A stretch of DNA of 34,747 nt from Bacteroidales bacterium. Its GTDB lineage: Bacteria; Bacteroidota; Bacteroidia; Bacteroidales; UBA932. The stretch covers positions 1 through 34,747 of the forward strand of contig JAKSKI010000013.1 of the NCBI GenBank assembly GCA_024401865.1, given 5' to 3'. The notes beneath the pieces are model-generated. The model was not told the origin of the DNA, did not search any database, and worked only from the letters and a program-made list of their open reading frames with translations. Below are positions 26,645-34,693 of this stretch, one piece after another; position 1 is the first letter of the stretch; each line of letters opens with the position of its first letter. The position numbers were made by a program, and so were the translations under genes.

Positions 26645-27709
26645 TTACGCCAACTTGACCAATTTGCCGGCAAGTTCCAGGAAGGCAAAACTGTCGGGAC
26701 GCGAGCCCAGCGCCACAGGTTCACCGGCATCACCTCCTTCGCGTATGCTCTGGACCAGGGGAATCTGACCGATGAGTTCCAGGCCGAGGGAGCCGGCGAT
26801 AGCCGATCCGCCATCCCTGCCGAATATGTAATACTTCTCGTCGGGATGCTCCTCGGGAGTAAACCACGCCATATTCTCCACTATACCGAGGATACGTTTG
26901 CCGACATTCTTGTTGCGGAACATATCGACACCCTTCTCCACATCGGCAAGAGCCACGTTCTGAGGCGTGGTCACGATGACGGCGGACTCCATCGGAATGT
27001 CCTGCACCAGACTTATGTGGATGTCCCCGGTACCGGGTGGCATATCGATGAGAAGGAAGTCCAGTTCACCCCATTTTACCTGCAATATCATCTGCTTGAG
27101 GGCATTGCAAGCCATAGGGCCCCTCCATATCAGGGCCTGGCCACGCTCGGAGAAATATCCGATACTCATCCACTTGACCCCGTATTTCTCTATGGGAAGT
27201 ATGATTTCCCTTCCGTCCTGCCCGACCGCAGAAGGCGACACGCCTTCCGTTCCCGTCATCGTGGGCACTGAAGGACCGTACACGTCCGCATCGGCAAGGC
27301 CTACCTTATACCCCAGGCGGGCCAGGGCGCAGGCCAGATTGACTGCTACGGTCGATTTGCCCACACCGCCCTTGCCGGAAGCTATTCCGATGATATGTTT
27401 CACTCCCGTAAGGAGCGAATCGTCAAGTTCCAGGGTCTTCCTGGAGGCGGATGCGGACTCCGTCTGCGTCACCACGGCCTTCACCTCAAAATCCTTGATG
27501 CCTCCCCTGACCAGAGCCGCTCTGGCCGCTCCCACAAGATACTCGGTGAGAGGATCCCTCTTGCGCGGAAACCCGAGGGTCACGAGCAGAGTGCCGCCAT
27601 CGGACGGAATCTCCACACCGCTGACCATTCCGAGAGAGACAATGTCCCTGTCCTGCATCGCGGGATGTCTGACTTCCGCAAGCAGCTTCAATATTTCGCT
27701 TTCGTCCAT
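26645..27709 (-). CDS. mrp: Mrp/ApbC-type P-loop ATPase (Fe-S cluster carrier)
   Basis: A 354-residue cytoplasmic protein with an N-terminal MIP18/DUF59 domain (about 1-85) and a C-terminal deviant P-loop ATPase domain. Walker A with the signature lysines is SGKGGVGKST at 111-120; DADVYGPSVPTM and DMPPGTGDIHISL follow. Family members bind and transfer iron-sulfur clusters. The C-terminal CxxC seen in E. coli Mrp is not present: the corresponding stretch reads ENMAWFTPEEHPDEKYYIF, which I recall as usual for Bacteroidota. The frame is open to 27748, but MDESEIL at 27709 is the family-like start. Confidence 0.93.
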   Translation of the reverse strand: MDESEILKLLAEVRHPAMQDRDIVSLGMVSGVEIPSDGGTLLVTLGFPRKRDPLTEYLVGAARAALVRGGIKDFEVKAVVTQTESASASRKTLELDDSLLTGVKHIIGIASGKGGVGKSTVAVNLACALARLGYKVGLADADVYGPSVPTMTGTEGVSPSAVGQDGREIILPIEKYGVKWMSIGYFSERGQALIWRGPMACNALKQMILQVKWGELDFLLIDMPPGTGDIHISLVQDIPMESAVIVTTPQNVALADVEKGVDMFRNKNVGKRILGIVENMAWFTPEEHPDEKYYIFGRDGGSAIAGSLGLELIGQIPLVQSIREGGDAGEPVALGSRPDSFAFLELAGKLVKLA

Positions 27710-27728
27710 ATTCTCATATCCAAAGGAT

Positions 27729-27767
27729 AACCGCCCCCGGGACAGCATTGACTTCCTGGAGGCGGTT
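27729..27767 (-). terminator. Hairpin between lipoprotein gene and mrp
   Basis: On the minus strand AACCGCCTCCAGG and CCCGGGGGCGGTT form a 13-base stem with one wobble and one mismatch around a 13-base loop. It lies in the 84-base gap after the lipoprotein stop. The following bases (ATCCTTTGG) hold only a short T tract, so it may be a partial terminator that reduces read-through into mrp. A TAnnnTTTG-like box overlaps its 3' flank. Confidence 0.4.
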
Positions 27768-27793
27768 GCCCTGCATTATAGATAACGCGTGAA

Positions 27794-28615
27794 TTACTTG
27801 AGGAGAGCCTCGCGTGCCGTCACAATCTCGTCACCGAGCTCGATGAGCTGATACCTCAGCTGTTCCACTGTAGCGGCGTTGATAACATAAAGGGGCTCGA
27901 GAATCTCGTTGAGACTTGCCATCTCGGGAGTGGCGTTGACTGTCTTGGTAAGTCCGTCGTGCACACAAACGAAGTTGAAGGTGATGTCATTGGCAAGCTC
28001 ATCGGTGAACATGGGCATAAACTTGTCCACGTCACGGGTGAGGATGAAGAGCTGCTCCACGAGACCGGCTGAAACACCCTCCCAGAAGTAGTTGATTCTG
28101 CCTGCTGCATACTCGTCGTCCACGAAGAGGGAGAAAGCCTCCTTGTTGGACTCGATGTCGTATGAAGGAAGTGTGTAGAACTCCATCAGAGCGGGGTCAT
28201 TGATGTCGGTGAGCAACTTGTAGATGTTCTCTCCGTATGCTGATACGGGCATATCATACATCTCGGCAATAGACTTGTCGGAGGTGAGCATACCCACTGC
28301 GCGGTACTTCTGGTTGAGAGTCACGAGACTTGCCGCAATCTGAGGGTCGATGAGGAAGTCGGGCTTGACCATCTTCTCCTTGTCGGAGAGAGACAGCTTG
28401 CCGTCCTTGTTTGCCTTGACGAAAGGCACGGACTTGATGCGCTTGGCAGACTCGATGAGATTTGCCATATCGGCCTTGAGAGCCTCTGAAGTAAGCTCGT
28501 CGACTGTAGCCATAGAATAGTCAGGAGCTTCCTCCTGGGTCTTGTTGCTGTTGTTCTTGCAGGAAGGGATAGCCACTATGGCAGCCGCAAGAAGGATGAG
28601 TGTAAGTTTTTTCAT
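27794..28615 (-). CDS. Putative lipoprotein of unknown function
   Basis: A 273-residue protein with a textbook lipoprotein signal (MKKLTLILLAAAIVAIPSC, lipid-modified C19). The linker after it is rich in Asn, Lys and Glu. The mature domain is mostly alpha-helical and acidic, with no repeats or catalytic motifs that I recognise. Stretches such as AEMYDMPVSAYGENIYKLL and YFWEGVSAGLVEQLFILTRD suggest a compact helical bundle. It has its own possible -7 box and is followed by a hairpin, so it may be monocistronic. Location is predicted to be the periplasmic face of the inner or outer membrane; the function is unknown. Confidence 0.85.
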   Translation of the reverse strand: MKKLTLILLAAAIVAIPSCKNNSNKTQEEAPDYSMATVDELTSEALKADMANLIESAKRIKSVPFVKANKDGKLSLSDKEKMVKPDFLIDPQIAASLVTLNQKYRAVGMLTSDKSIAEMYDMPVSAYGENIYKLLTDINDPALMEFYTLPSYDIESNKEAFSLFVDDEYAAGRINYFWEGVSAGLVEQLFILTRDVDKFMPMFTDELANDITFNFVCVHDGLTKTVNATPEMASLNEILEPLYVINAATVEQLRYQLIELGDEIVTAREALLK

Positions 28616-28650
28616 CTCTTATAGTATTGTTTTCTTTTCGTTTCAGCCGG

Positions 28651-28658
28651 TAAATATA
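28651..28658 (-). promoter_or_regulatory. Possible -7 element of the 27794-28615 lipoprotein gene
   Basis: The minus strand reads TATATTTA, one mismatch from TAnnTTTG, in a very AT-rich patch 35 bases before the ATG at 28615. It lies in the short gap after the ABC transporter gene. Confidence 0.35.
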
Positions 28659-28678
28659 ATAATAATTTTTAAAATCCT

Positions 28679-31585
28679 CTATTCCTTCCTCACAAACTTG
28701 CCGGGGATGTCACTCAACAGACACGCGGACAGCAGCACGCACATAAAGAGAAGGACGCACAGGTTGAACCAGTATGTAGGTATACGGGTATTGCCCAGCA
28801 CCTTCACACCGCTGTAGAACGGAGCCCTTCCGTTACGGCTCCTGGGCGTCAGATATACATAACCCACGCGCGGCACTATCCTGTCACCCACCACCGCGTA
28901 GGTATGGGAGGAGTTGAGATTGACGAGAAGGTTCTCCAGCTGGAGGTTATTGTTGGCCTTCTTGAGTTCGGCCAAAGCTTCATTGCCGAGTGACCGGGCA
29001 ATAGGCACCATCCTGGCATCTATTTGAAGCGTCAGGCGGTTCCCCCTGTCAGAGAGCGTCTTGCGGGCCGATTCGAGATAATCGTTCAGCGAATCATAAC
29101 TGCCATCTCCCGTATACGGAGCGATACCGCATTCTTCCGAGAGCTGACGCAGCCCCACGGTGAGAACATCCCTGTGTTGGGGATCGACCGTCCTGCCCTT
29201 GCGGGTCTCATCCTCAAGGTTCTCCAGCTGCGACTCGAGTTCGTAGATGAATCCCCGTTCGTAGTACTGGCAGGTGAATTTCTCGCAATCGAGGTCGTAG
29301 GTCAGTTTTTTGTAGTCATTCATCGAGAATGAAGCCACGGCCAGAGCCTCGTATGACCATCTGGACGGAATCACATCCCCTATCACGGGCACGTTGCCCG
29401 TATCGCTGCCGGGGGTCAGATCCTCGAAATGCACCACCAGGCCGCAGAGCAGAATCTGCGGAATCAGCAGAAGCGGAATCGTTATATAGATGGACACCAC
29501 CGAACTCAGGCACTGCGAGAGCAGCAGACCGATCAGGGATGACAGGAATGAGGACACGAACAGCAGCAGCCACCACAGCCAGAACATACCGTGTATACCC
29601 ATAATGGCATTGCCCACCAGGATGAAGAGAGCCGTCTGCACGAGGCAGACCACCGCCATATATATCATCTTGGAGAAGATGTAGCTGCCGTATGACAGGC
29701 TCAGGAACTTCTCCCTCTTGAGCAGGGCCCTGTCCTTGATAATCTCCTCCGCACTGCCGGACATACCCAGGAATATGGCGACGATGATGGCCATGAACAG
29801 ATAGGACGGGAGATTCTTGTTGTCCATTATCGTATACACTCCGCTATCGGGAGTGAAATGCGTCAGAAGTGCGCTGATAACGGCGAGAGCCGGAGCCTCG
29901 AGCAGCGTGACCATCAGATACTGGATGTCTGTCAGCTTGGCGCTGACGTTGCGTTTTAAGAATATCAGCATCTGCTTGAACTTCCCGGGCCTCTTCTGGT
30001 CTGTCGGAGGCACGTCGGACACGTCCGCGGGCGCATATCCGGGCCTTGACGAAAGGTACAGCCCGTGCCACTGCTCAGGAGTCATCCTCCTCTGGTCGGT
30101 GCGATTGCCCATACTGTCGAGACTGGTCTCGTCGATGATGTTGAGTACGACCTCGGGATTGACGTTGCCGCAGGACGGGCAGGTGGTGACGTCAGCATCG
30201 GCATAATTGGCGGCCGACTTGAAATATGACACGGCATCTATGGGATTGCCGTCATATACGGGGTAGCCGCCCTTGTCCAGAAGCCAGAGTCTGTCGAAGA
30301 GTTTGTAGACGTTGGACGACGGCTGGTGAATGTTGACCACTATAAGCTTGCCCTTGGCGGTCTGCTCCTTGAGGAGATTTATGACCTTCTCCGTGTCAGT
30401 GGACGAAAGTCCCGAAGTAGGCTCGTCAAGAAACAGTATCGACGGCTCCCTGATGAGCTCCAGGGCTATGTTGAGTCTCTTGCGCTGACCTCCCGAGATG
30501 AACTTGTTGATGGGGGAACCGACCTTGAGGTCCTTGGCCGCATCGAGACCCAGCTGGGTCAGCACGGACATCACCCTGCGGTCGAGTTCGTCATCAGGCA
30601 TCTTGTCGAAGCACAGACGGGCGGTGTACCACAGGTTCTGGTACACCGTGAGTTCCTCGATGAGGAGATCATCCTGAGGCACATATCCTATCAGAGCCTT
30701 GGCGGCGGGTTCGCTTATGTCGTGACCGTTGATGGTGATGGATCCGCTCTGGGGTCTTATGGTGCCGTTGAGCAGGGACAGAAGGGTGGACTTGCCCACA
30801 CCGCTTCCTCCCATTATGGCCACCAGCTGGCCGTTCTCCAACTGGAAGCTGAAGTTATGCATTCCGTTGGGGGACCCGGGTTCGAAACGGAATTCGACAT
30901 TGCGTCCGCAAAGCTCCACGTGACTCTCCACGTCAATCTTCTCGTAGAGTGCCATTATGGTGGAATAATACATCGGAGCGGCATTGCGGGCATTGGGTCC
31001 CGTGCCCTTGAGCACGCCGCTGGGCGGCCAGGTCTGGAATATGCCGTTGAACACCGGCACATCGTTCATAAGGACGGTGGCATCGCCTTCAAAAGAGAAT
31101 ATCAGCTTGTTGATATCCTCTTCGTAAAGAGTCTTCAGAGTCCCTCCCCAGAGGGGCTGTTTCCAGATGCCGTCGCCGCTCTTGCCCTCGACAAAATTGA
31201 CATATGATTCGAACTTGGCCTCGGAAATGGAAAAATTGTCCCTCACCTTGAGGAATATGGCATCGTGAGGGTCGATGGAACTGTTGCCCATACGGCTGAA
31301 CTCCTCGAGCCTCAGGAGCATCGAAGACTGCTCTTCCTTGCTGACTCGGCTGATGAGACCGGCGCATATGCCGTCTATTGTTTTGTCCTTGTCCAGGGCG
31401 GGGAATTCGTCATAATAGTCCCTCAGGTCAGAGTACAGATTGCCGTAAGACTGCGGATTCTGCACCCCGTAATAATGTTTGAGATAAGCCCTGATGAGTT
31501 CCAGGGACTTCTCCTTCTCGACTCCGTTCCTTGCGCCTACGAGAGCGAACAGATTGAGCAGACTTGATAGGACAACGTCATTCAT
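28679..31585 (-). CDS. Large ABCG-like ABC transporter (ATPase fused to membrane domain, TerB-like N-terminus)
   Basis: A 968-residue fusion. Residues about 1-100 look like a TerB-type helical domain (LLNLFALVGARNGVEKEKSLE). Residues 105-230 are unassigned. The ABC ATPase spans about 240-450: Walker A GGSGVGKST (259-267), signature ISGGQRKR (363-370) and Walker B LFLDEPTSG (384-392). A CPSC pair follows near residue 470. The membrane domain has five or six helices between about 555 and 760, and one more near the C-terminus (NLCVLLFMCVLLSACLL). A long soluble region of about 170 residues separates them. The ATPase-then-membrane order is the ABCG/White arrangement; the substrate is unknown. The TTG at 31603 is within the -7 box, so the ATG at 31585 is used. 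Confidence 0.9.
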   Translation of the reverse strand: MNDVVLSSLLNLFALVGARNGVEKEKSLELIRAYLKHYYGVQNPQSYGNLYSDLRDYYDEFPALDKDKTIDGICAGLISRVSKEEQSSMLLRLEEFSRMGNSSIDPHDAIFLKVRDNFSISEAKFESYVNFVEGKSGDGIWKQPLWGGTLKTLYEEDINKLIFSFEGDATVLMNDVPVFNGIFQTWPPSGVLKGTGPNARNAAPMYYSTIMALYEKIDVESHVELCGRNVEFRFEPGSPNGMHNFSFQLENGQLVAIMGGSGVGKSTLLSLLNGTIRPQSGSITINGHDISEPAAKALIGYVPQDDLLIEELTVYQNLWYTARLCFDKMPDDELDRRVMSVLTQLGLDAAKDLKVGSPINKFISGGQRKRLNIALELIREPSILFLDEPTSGLSSTDTEKVINLLKEQTAKGKLIVVNIHQPSSNVYKLFDRLWLLDKGGYPVYDGNPIDAVSYFKSAANYADADVTTCPSCGNVNPEVVLNIIDETSLDSMGNRTDQRRMTPEQWHGLYLSSRPGYAPADVSDVPPTDQKRPGKFKQMLIFLKRNVSAKLTDIQYLMVTLLEAPALAVISALLTHFTPDSGVYTIMDNKNLPSYLFMAIIVAIFLGMSGSAEEIIKDRALLKREKFLSLSYGSYIFSKMIYMAVVCLVQTALFILVGNAIMGIHGMFWLWWLLLFVSSFLSSLIGLLLSQCLSSVVSIYITIPLLLIPQILLCGLVVHFEDLTPGSDTGNVPVIGDVIPSRWSYEALAVASFSMNDYKKLTYDLDCEKFTCQYYERGFIYELESQLENLEDETRKGRTVDPQHRDVLTVGLRQLSEECGIAPYTGDGSYDSLNDYLESARKTLSDRGNRLTLQIDARMVPIARSLGNEALAELKKANNNLQLENLLVNLNSSHTYAVVGDRIVPRVGYVYLTPRSRNGRAPFYSGVKVLGNTRIPTYWFNLCVLLFMCVLLSACLLSDIPGKFVRKE

Positions 31586-31600
31586 ATCGGGACATTTTGA

Positions 31601-31608
31601 CAAAAATA
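31601..31608 (-). promoter_or_regulatory. -7 promoter element of the ABC transporter gene
   Basis: The minus strand reads TATTTTTG, an exact TAnnTTTG match, 15 bases before the ATG at 31585. It is divergent from the rsmA promoter, with 23 bases between the two boxes. Confidence 0.6.
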
Positions 31609-31631
31609 CATATTTTACGCGGAAATCTTTT

Positions 31632-31639
31632 TATTTTTG
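31632..31639 (+). promoter_or_regulatory. -7 promoter element of rsmA
   Basis: TATTTTTG, an exact TAnnTTTG match, ends nine bases before the ATG at 31649, predicting a leader of only a few bases. Confidence 0.58.
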
Positions 31640-31648
31640 CCACTGATT

Positions 31649-32440
31649 ATGGAAGTAAGGGCTAAAAAGGCGCTGGGACAGCATTTCCTGACCGACCAGA
31701 GCATAGCAAAGGGTATCGTGGACGCCCTCACGCCCGGCGGAGTCCGGGACGTGCTGGAAGTGGGGCCCGGGATGGGAGTGCTCACCCGGTATCTGCTCGA
31801 AAGGGAGGACATCAACCCCGTAATGATTGAAATCGACGGTGAATCTGTTAATTACCTGCTCTCACACTTCCCCGGTATCGAGGGCCGGCTCATCGAGGCG
31901 GACTATCTCAAACTCGATACGGGCAGGCTCTTCGGAGACAGATACCGCGTTATCGGCAACTTCCCTTACAACATATCCTCCCAGATATTCTTCAAGATAC
32001 TGGAGGACAGGGAGCGCATACCTGAGGTTGTCTGTATGATACAGAAAGAGGTCGCCGACCGCATAGCGGAAGGACCGGGAAGCAAGACCTACGGCATTCT
32101 TTCGGTACTTCTGCAGGCCTGGTACGACATCGATTACGTGATGTCCGTCGGGCCCGGAGCCTTCGCTCCTCCCCCAAAGGTCAAGTCCGCGGTCATACGC
32201 CTCAGACGCAATGACAGGCAAACACTAGGTTGCGACGAAAAACTGTTCAAGACCGTAGTCAAGACCTCCTTCAACCAGAGACGCAAGACTCTGCGCAACG
32301 CCCTCAAACCCCTTGTGGGTACAGTGGTCGATCCCGACAAGGCACAGGCAATCTTCTCAGATCCCGTGTTCGACCTCCGTGCCGAACGGCTGGGCGTCGA
32401 AGACTTCGTCACCCTGACACTCTCGCTCAGCACCAATTAA
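31649..32440 (+). CDS. rsmA: 16S rRNA dimethyladenosine transferase RsmA/KsgA
   Basis: SAM-dependent enzyme that dimethylates the adjacent adenosines A1518 and A1519 in helix 45 of 16S rRNA during late small-subunit assembly. The 263-residue protein begins MEVRAKKALGQHFLTD, the diagnostic KsgA N-terminus. The SAM-binding motif is VLEVGPGMGVLT (about 36-47), the catalytic motif NFPYNISSQI, and the late motif FNQRRKTLRNAL marks the C-terminal rRNA-binding part. The ATG at 31649 is preferred over an upstream TTG (31637) that lies within the -7 box. It is loss of this enzyme in other bacteria that confers kasugamycin resistance. Confidence 0.97.
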   Translation: MEVRAKKALGQHFLTDQSIAKGIVDALTPGGVRDVLEVGPGMGVLTRYLLEREDINPVMIEIDGESVNYLLSHFPGIEGRLIEADYLKLDTGRLFGDRYRVIGNFPYNISSQIFFKILEDRERIPEVVCMIQKEVADRIAEGPGSKTYGILSVLLQAWYDIDYVMSVGPGAFAPPPKVKSAVIRLRRNDRQTLGCDEKLFKTVVKTSFNQRRKTLRNALKPLVGTVVDPDKAQAIFSDPVFDLRAERLGVEDFVTLTLSLSTN

Positions 32441-32486
32441 AGACAAGATACCGACTTATTTGTACTTATACCATACACTTTGTACT

Positions 32487-32939
32487 ATGAAGACATTTTC
32501 AACCATACTTGCCGTCACCCTGACCGTGACTCTGGCAGTCGCATGCAAGAGCGGCGGCACATCATCCGAAGCCTCACCCGCCGCAGTCCCCGTAGCCGGG
32601 TGCAATGACATTGCGGTGGCGGCACCGGCATCATCCAACGGAGATATGTTCGAAATTAGAGTTATTGCTGACAACGTCAATCCCGACGGCTCCCGTACCG
32701 TCAGAGCATTCCCCTGCGCCGAAGTGTGCTCCAGTCAGATTGACGTGACCGTCAAGGACGGCGTGATCATTGAAGTCGTATTTACCGGAGGATGTCCCGG
32801 CAATACCACCGGAGTGGCCAATCTCGTGAAGGGGATGACGGTGAAGGAAGCCGTTGCCCGCATGGATGGGATCGATTGCGGAGGCAGGGGCACCAGCTGT
32901 CCCGACCAGCTCACGAGAGTGCTCAAGCTCTTCCTATAG
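32487..32939 (+). CDS. Lipoprotein with a TSCPD domain
   Basis: A 150-residue protein. The N-terminus is a convincing lipoprotein signal (TLTVTLAVAC, C20), followed by a Ser/Ala/Pro-rich linker. Residues about 70-150 form a TSCPD domain: PCAEVCSSQID (C77, C81), FTGGCPGNTTGV (C103), IDCGGRGTSCPDQL (C131, C138). That domain is normally a small cytoplasmic protein (TIGR03905-like) or the C-terminus of NrdJ ribonucleotide reductase, where its cysteines are thought to bind metal or nucleic acid. Here the signal sequence would export it. An internal ATG at 32646 (MFEIRVIADN) would give a cytoplasmic 97-residue form instead. It lies 46 bases after rsmA and overlaps murB by six bases at the 3' end. 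Confidence 0.85.
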   Translation: MKTFSTILAVTLTVTLAVACKSGGTSSEASPAAVPVAGCNDIAVAAPASSNGDMFEIRVIADNVNPDGSRTVRAFPCAEVCSSQIDVTVKDGVIIEVVFTGGCPGNTTGVANLVKGMTVKEAVARMDGIDCGGRGTSCPDQLTRVLKLFL

Positions 32940-33974
32940 ATGCTCCACTTCGGGATGGAGCTCTATCCCGAATCTGTTCCTCACCCCGGCAATGACACGG
33001 GTCTCCAGTGCCAGAACGTCCGAGGGCGTGGCCGAACCGCTCGCGTTGACTATGACGAGCGGCTGCCGTTCATAGACGGCGGCTCCGCCTTCCCGGACTC
33101 CTTTCAGCCCGCAGCGGTCTATCAGCCAGGCTGCGGGAATCTTGACCATTCCCCCGCCGAGAATGAAATGTGGGACGGTGACATCGGCACCGAATTCCCT
33201 GCGGGCAATATCTATTACGCGGGCGAATGTGACAGCATCGACCACCGGGTTCTTAAAGTAACTTCCGGCACTGCCGAGCACTTCGGGGTCGGGAAGCTTG
33301 GAGTTGCGAAGTGACATGACCGCTTCACGGACCTGCATAGGGGTAAGAGATTCTCCGCTGTCTTCCGGGCCGAGGCCGAGAGACTCACGCACTCCCTTGT
33401 ATTCGAGTCTGGGGCCGTGGACGCGGCTCACCCTGAATAGGACCGCCGTGACAATGTACCGTCCGTCCGAATGTTTGAACAGCGAATCCCTGTAACCGTA
33501 GTCACATTCGCAGGTCTGGAATTTGACCATGCTGCGGGTCCTGGTATCAAAGCATACCACGCCCTTGATTATGTCTTTGACCTCAACACCGTAAGCTCCT
33601 ATGTTCTGTACTGCTGCTGCGCCCACTTCTCCCGGGATGCCGGACAGATTCTCCGCACCCCAGAGTCCGTTACGGCACACGTTCTCCACAAAATCATCGA
33701 AACGCACGCCTGCACCGGCCATCACAGGCACATCGTCGAAACCCATATCCACATACTTGACGTAACTTATGCCCGAATGCAGCAGGGTGCCGGGGAAATC
33801 CCCCGTGAACAGCAGGTTCGAACCGCCCCCGATATGCCTGACGGGACGGGGAAGGGAATCCCAGTCTATGGATTCCAGTTCCTTTGCGTTGTCGTATTGG
33901 ATATATCGTGCGCAACGCACCTTCATCCGGAAGGTGTTGGCGCCGCTGAGGTCGTAATCCGTATACTCTTTCAT
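32934..33974 (-). CDS. murB: UDP-N-acetylmuramate dehydrogenase MurB
   Basis: FAD enzyme that reduces UDP-GlcNAc-enolpyruvate to UDP-MurNAc in peptidoglycan synthesis; cytoplasmic, 346 residues, the length of the E. coli-like (type I) form. The FAD-binding stretch HIGGGSNLLF, GIPGEVGAAAVQNIGAYGVEV, ECDYGYRDSLFK and the catalytic-serine segment GSAGSYFKNPVV are all present, as is AAWLIDRCGLKG and the C-terminal RNRFGIELHPEVEHL. The ATG lies two bases after the stop of the CBM9-like gene. The 3' end overlaps the convergent TSCPD gene. Confidence 0.97.
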   Translation of the reverse strand: MKEYTDYDLSGANTFRMKVRCARYIQYDNAKELESIDWDSLPRPVRHIGGGSNLLFTGDFPGTLLHSGISYVKYVDMGFDDVPVMAGAGVRFDDFVENVCRNGLWGAENLSGIPGEVGAAAVQNIGAYGVEVKDIIKGVVCFDTRTRSMVKFQTCECDYGYRDSLFKHSDGRYIVTAVLFRVSRVHGPRLEYKGVRESLGLGPEDSGESLTPMQVREAVMSLRNSKLPDPEVLGSAGSYFKNPVVDAVTFARVIDIARREFGADVTVPHFILGGGMVKIPAAWLIDRCGLKGVREGGAAVYERQPLVIVNASGSATPSDVLALETRVIAGVRNRFGIELHPEVEHL

Positions 33975-33976
33975 TA

Positions 33977-34582
33977 TTACTCGAACTCTACCGGGAGGAA
34001 GAATTCCGGACGGTGATAATCAGGTCTGGGTGTGTCTATCGGGGCCCAGGTTATGAAATGAGGGACTTTGAGGCCGTCTCCGCACTTGAAGAAATTCATC
34101 TTCATCAAGCGGCCGGAGAAATCGCCTATGCCGGCATTGAAAAGGGCGGTGGCGGGGATGGTGATGTCCAGGGTCCATTCATCCAGAGCCTTCTCCTCAA
34201 AAGGTACGCTCCCGGCCGAGGCTTTGACCGTGATGCTTCCGAGGACCTGCCCGGGTGCATCCTGCGGATCATTGCGGCCCGTGCGGCAGGCCATCGCTAT
34301 CATCCCTATGGGGTTGAACTCGAAATTGTAGTAATGAGGGTCCGAGGGGTCGGGCTGAATGAAACACTCGACACAGGAATCCTCATACACAGGCTGACCG
34401 AGCTCTGACTGGAGGGCCCTTGTCCCCTGCTCGCGGACGGCATATTGCAGACGGAGAGTTGTACCTTCATGCCAGATGCGGAATCTGACCTCGGGTTTGT
34501 AGGGGAAGTCTTCCTCCCAATTGACGCAGTCGAGGGTAATCCATCCCGAAGGTTTGCCCTTCATTATCCGGAGTTTTTGCAT
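33977..34582 (-). CDS. Carbohydrate-binding family 9-like protein
   Basis: A 201-residue protein resembling the CBM9-like domain (PF16011 type) found in many Bacteroidota. Motifs include VRFRIWHEGTTLRLQYAVRE, VYEDSCVECFIQPD, YYNFEFNPIGMIAMACR, WTLDITIPATALF and MNFFKCGDGLKVPHFITWAP. The fold is expected to be a beta-sandwich. There is no signal peptide, so it is predicted to be cytoplasmic, which is odd for a sugar-binding module. An internal start at MKGKPSG (34564) is possible. It is first in an operon with murB, with an exact -7 box 31 bases upstream. Confidence 0.85.
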   Translation of the reverse strand: MQKLRIMKGKPSGWITLDCVNWEEDFPYKPEVRFRIWHEGTTLRLQYAVREQGTRALQSELGQPVYEDSCVECFIQPDPSDPHYYNFEFNPIGMIAMACRTGRNDPQDAPGQVLGSITVKASAGSVPFEEKALDEWTLDITIPATALFNAGIGDFSGRLMKMNFFKCGDGLKVPHFITWAPIDTPRPDYHRPEFFLPVEFE

Positions 34583-34613
34583 AGGCTTGGGTTGTTTCTG
34601 TTTGATACCGGTG

Positions 34614-34621
34614 CAAATTTA
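34614..34621 (-). promoter_or_regulatory. -7 promoter element of CBM9-like/murB operon
   Basis: The minus strand reads TAAATTTG, an exact TAnnTTTG match, 31 bases before the ATG at 34582 and directly downstream of the tRNA terminator. Confidence 0.58.
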
Positions 34622-34660
34622 ATCAATTCTTTCTAAACTGCCCCCTCCCGTCAACAACAA

Positions 34661-34691
34661 AGCCCGGCCGGTCGGACTGACCAGTCAGGCT
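34661..34691 (-). terminator. Terminator of the tRNA-Leu transcript
   Basis: Two bases beyond the mature tRNA end, the minus strand forms AGCCTGACTGGTC / GACCGGCCGGGCT with loop AGTCC (13 base pairs including two wobbles and one mismatch), followed by TTGTTGTTG. It fits an intrinsic terminator, though the T tract is interrupted. Confidence 0.6.
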
Positions 34692-34693
34692 TG

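Noticed and set aside
30326..31207. 293-codon plus-strand frame opposite the ABC transporter ATPase
   Set aside because: The opposite strand encodes intact Walker A, signature and Walker B motifs, so this is antisense noise.
31586..31603. N-terminal extension of the ABC transporter from a TTG
   Set aside because: The TTG is the end of the exact -7 promoter box, so it would not be within the mRNA's translated part.
32459..32482. Promoter for the TSCPD lipoprotein gene (TTTG and TACACTTTG)
   Set aside because: The -7-like box has an extra base and the spacing between the two elements is about half the expected length; not strong enough to list.
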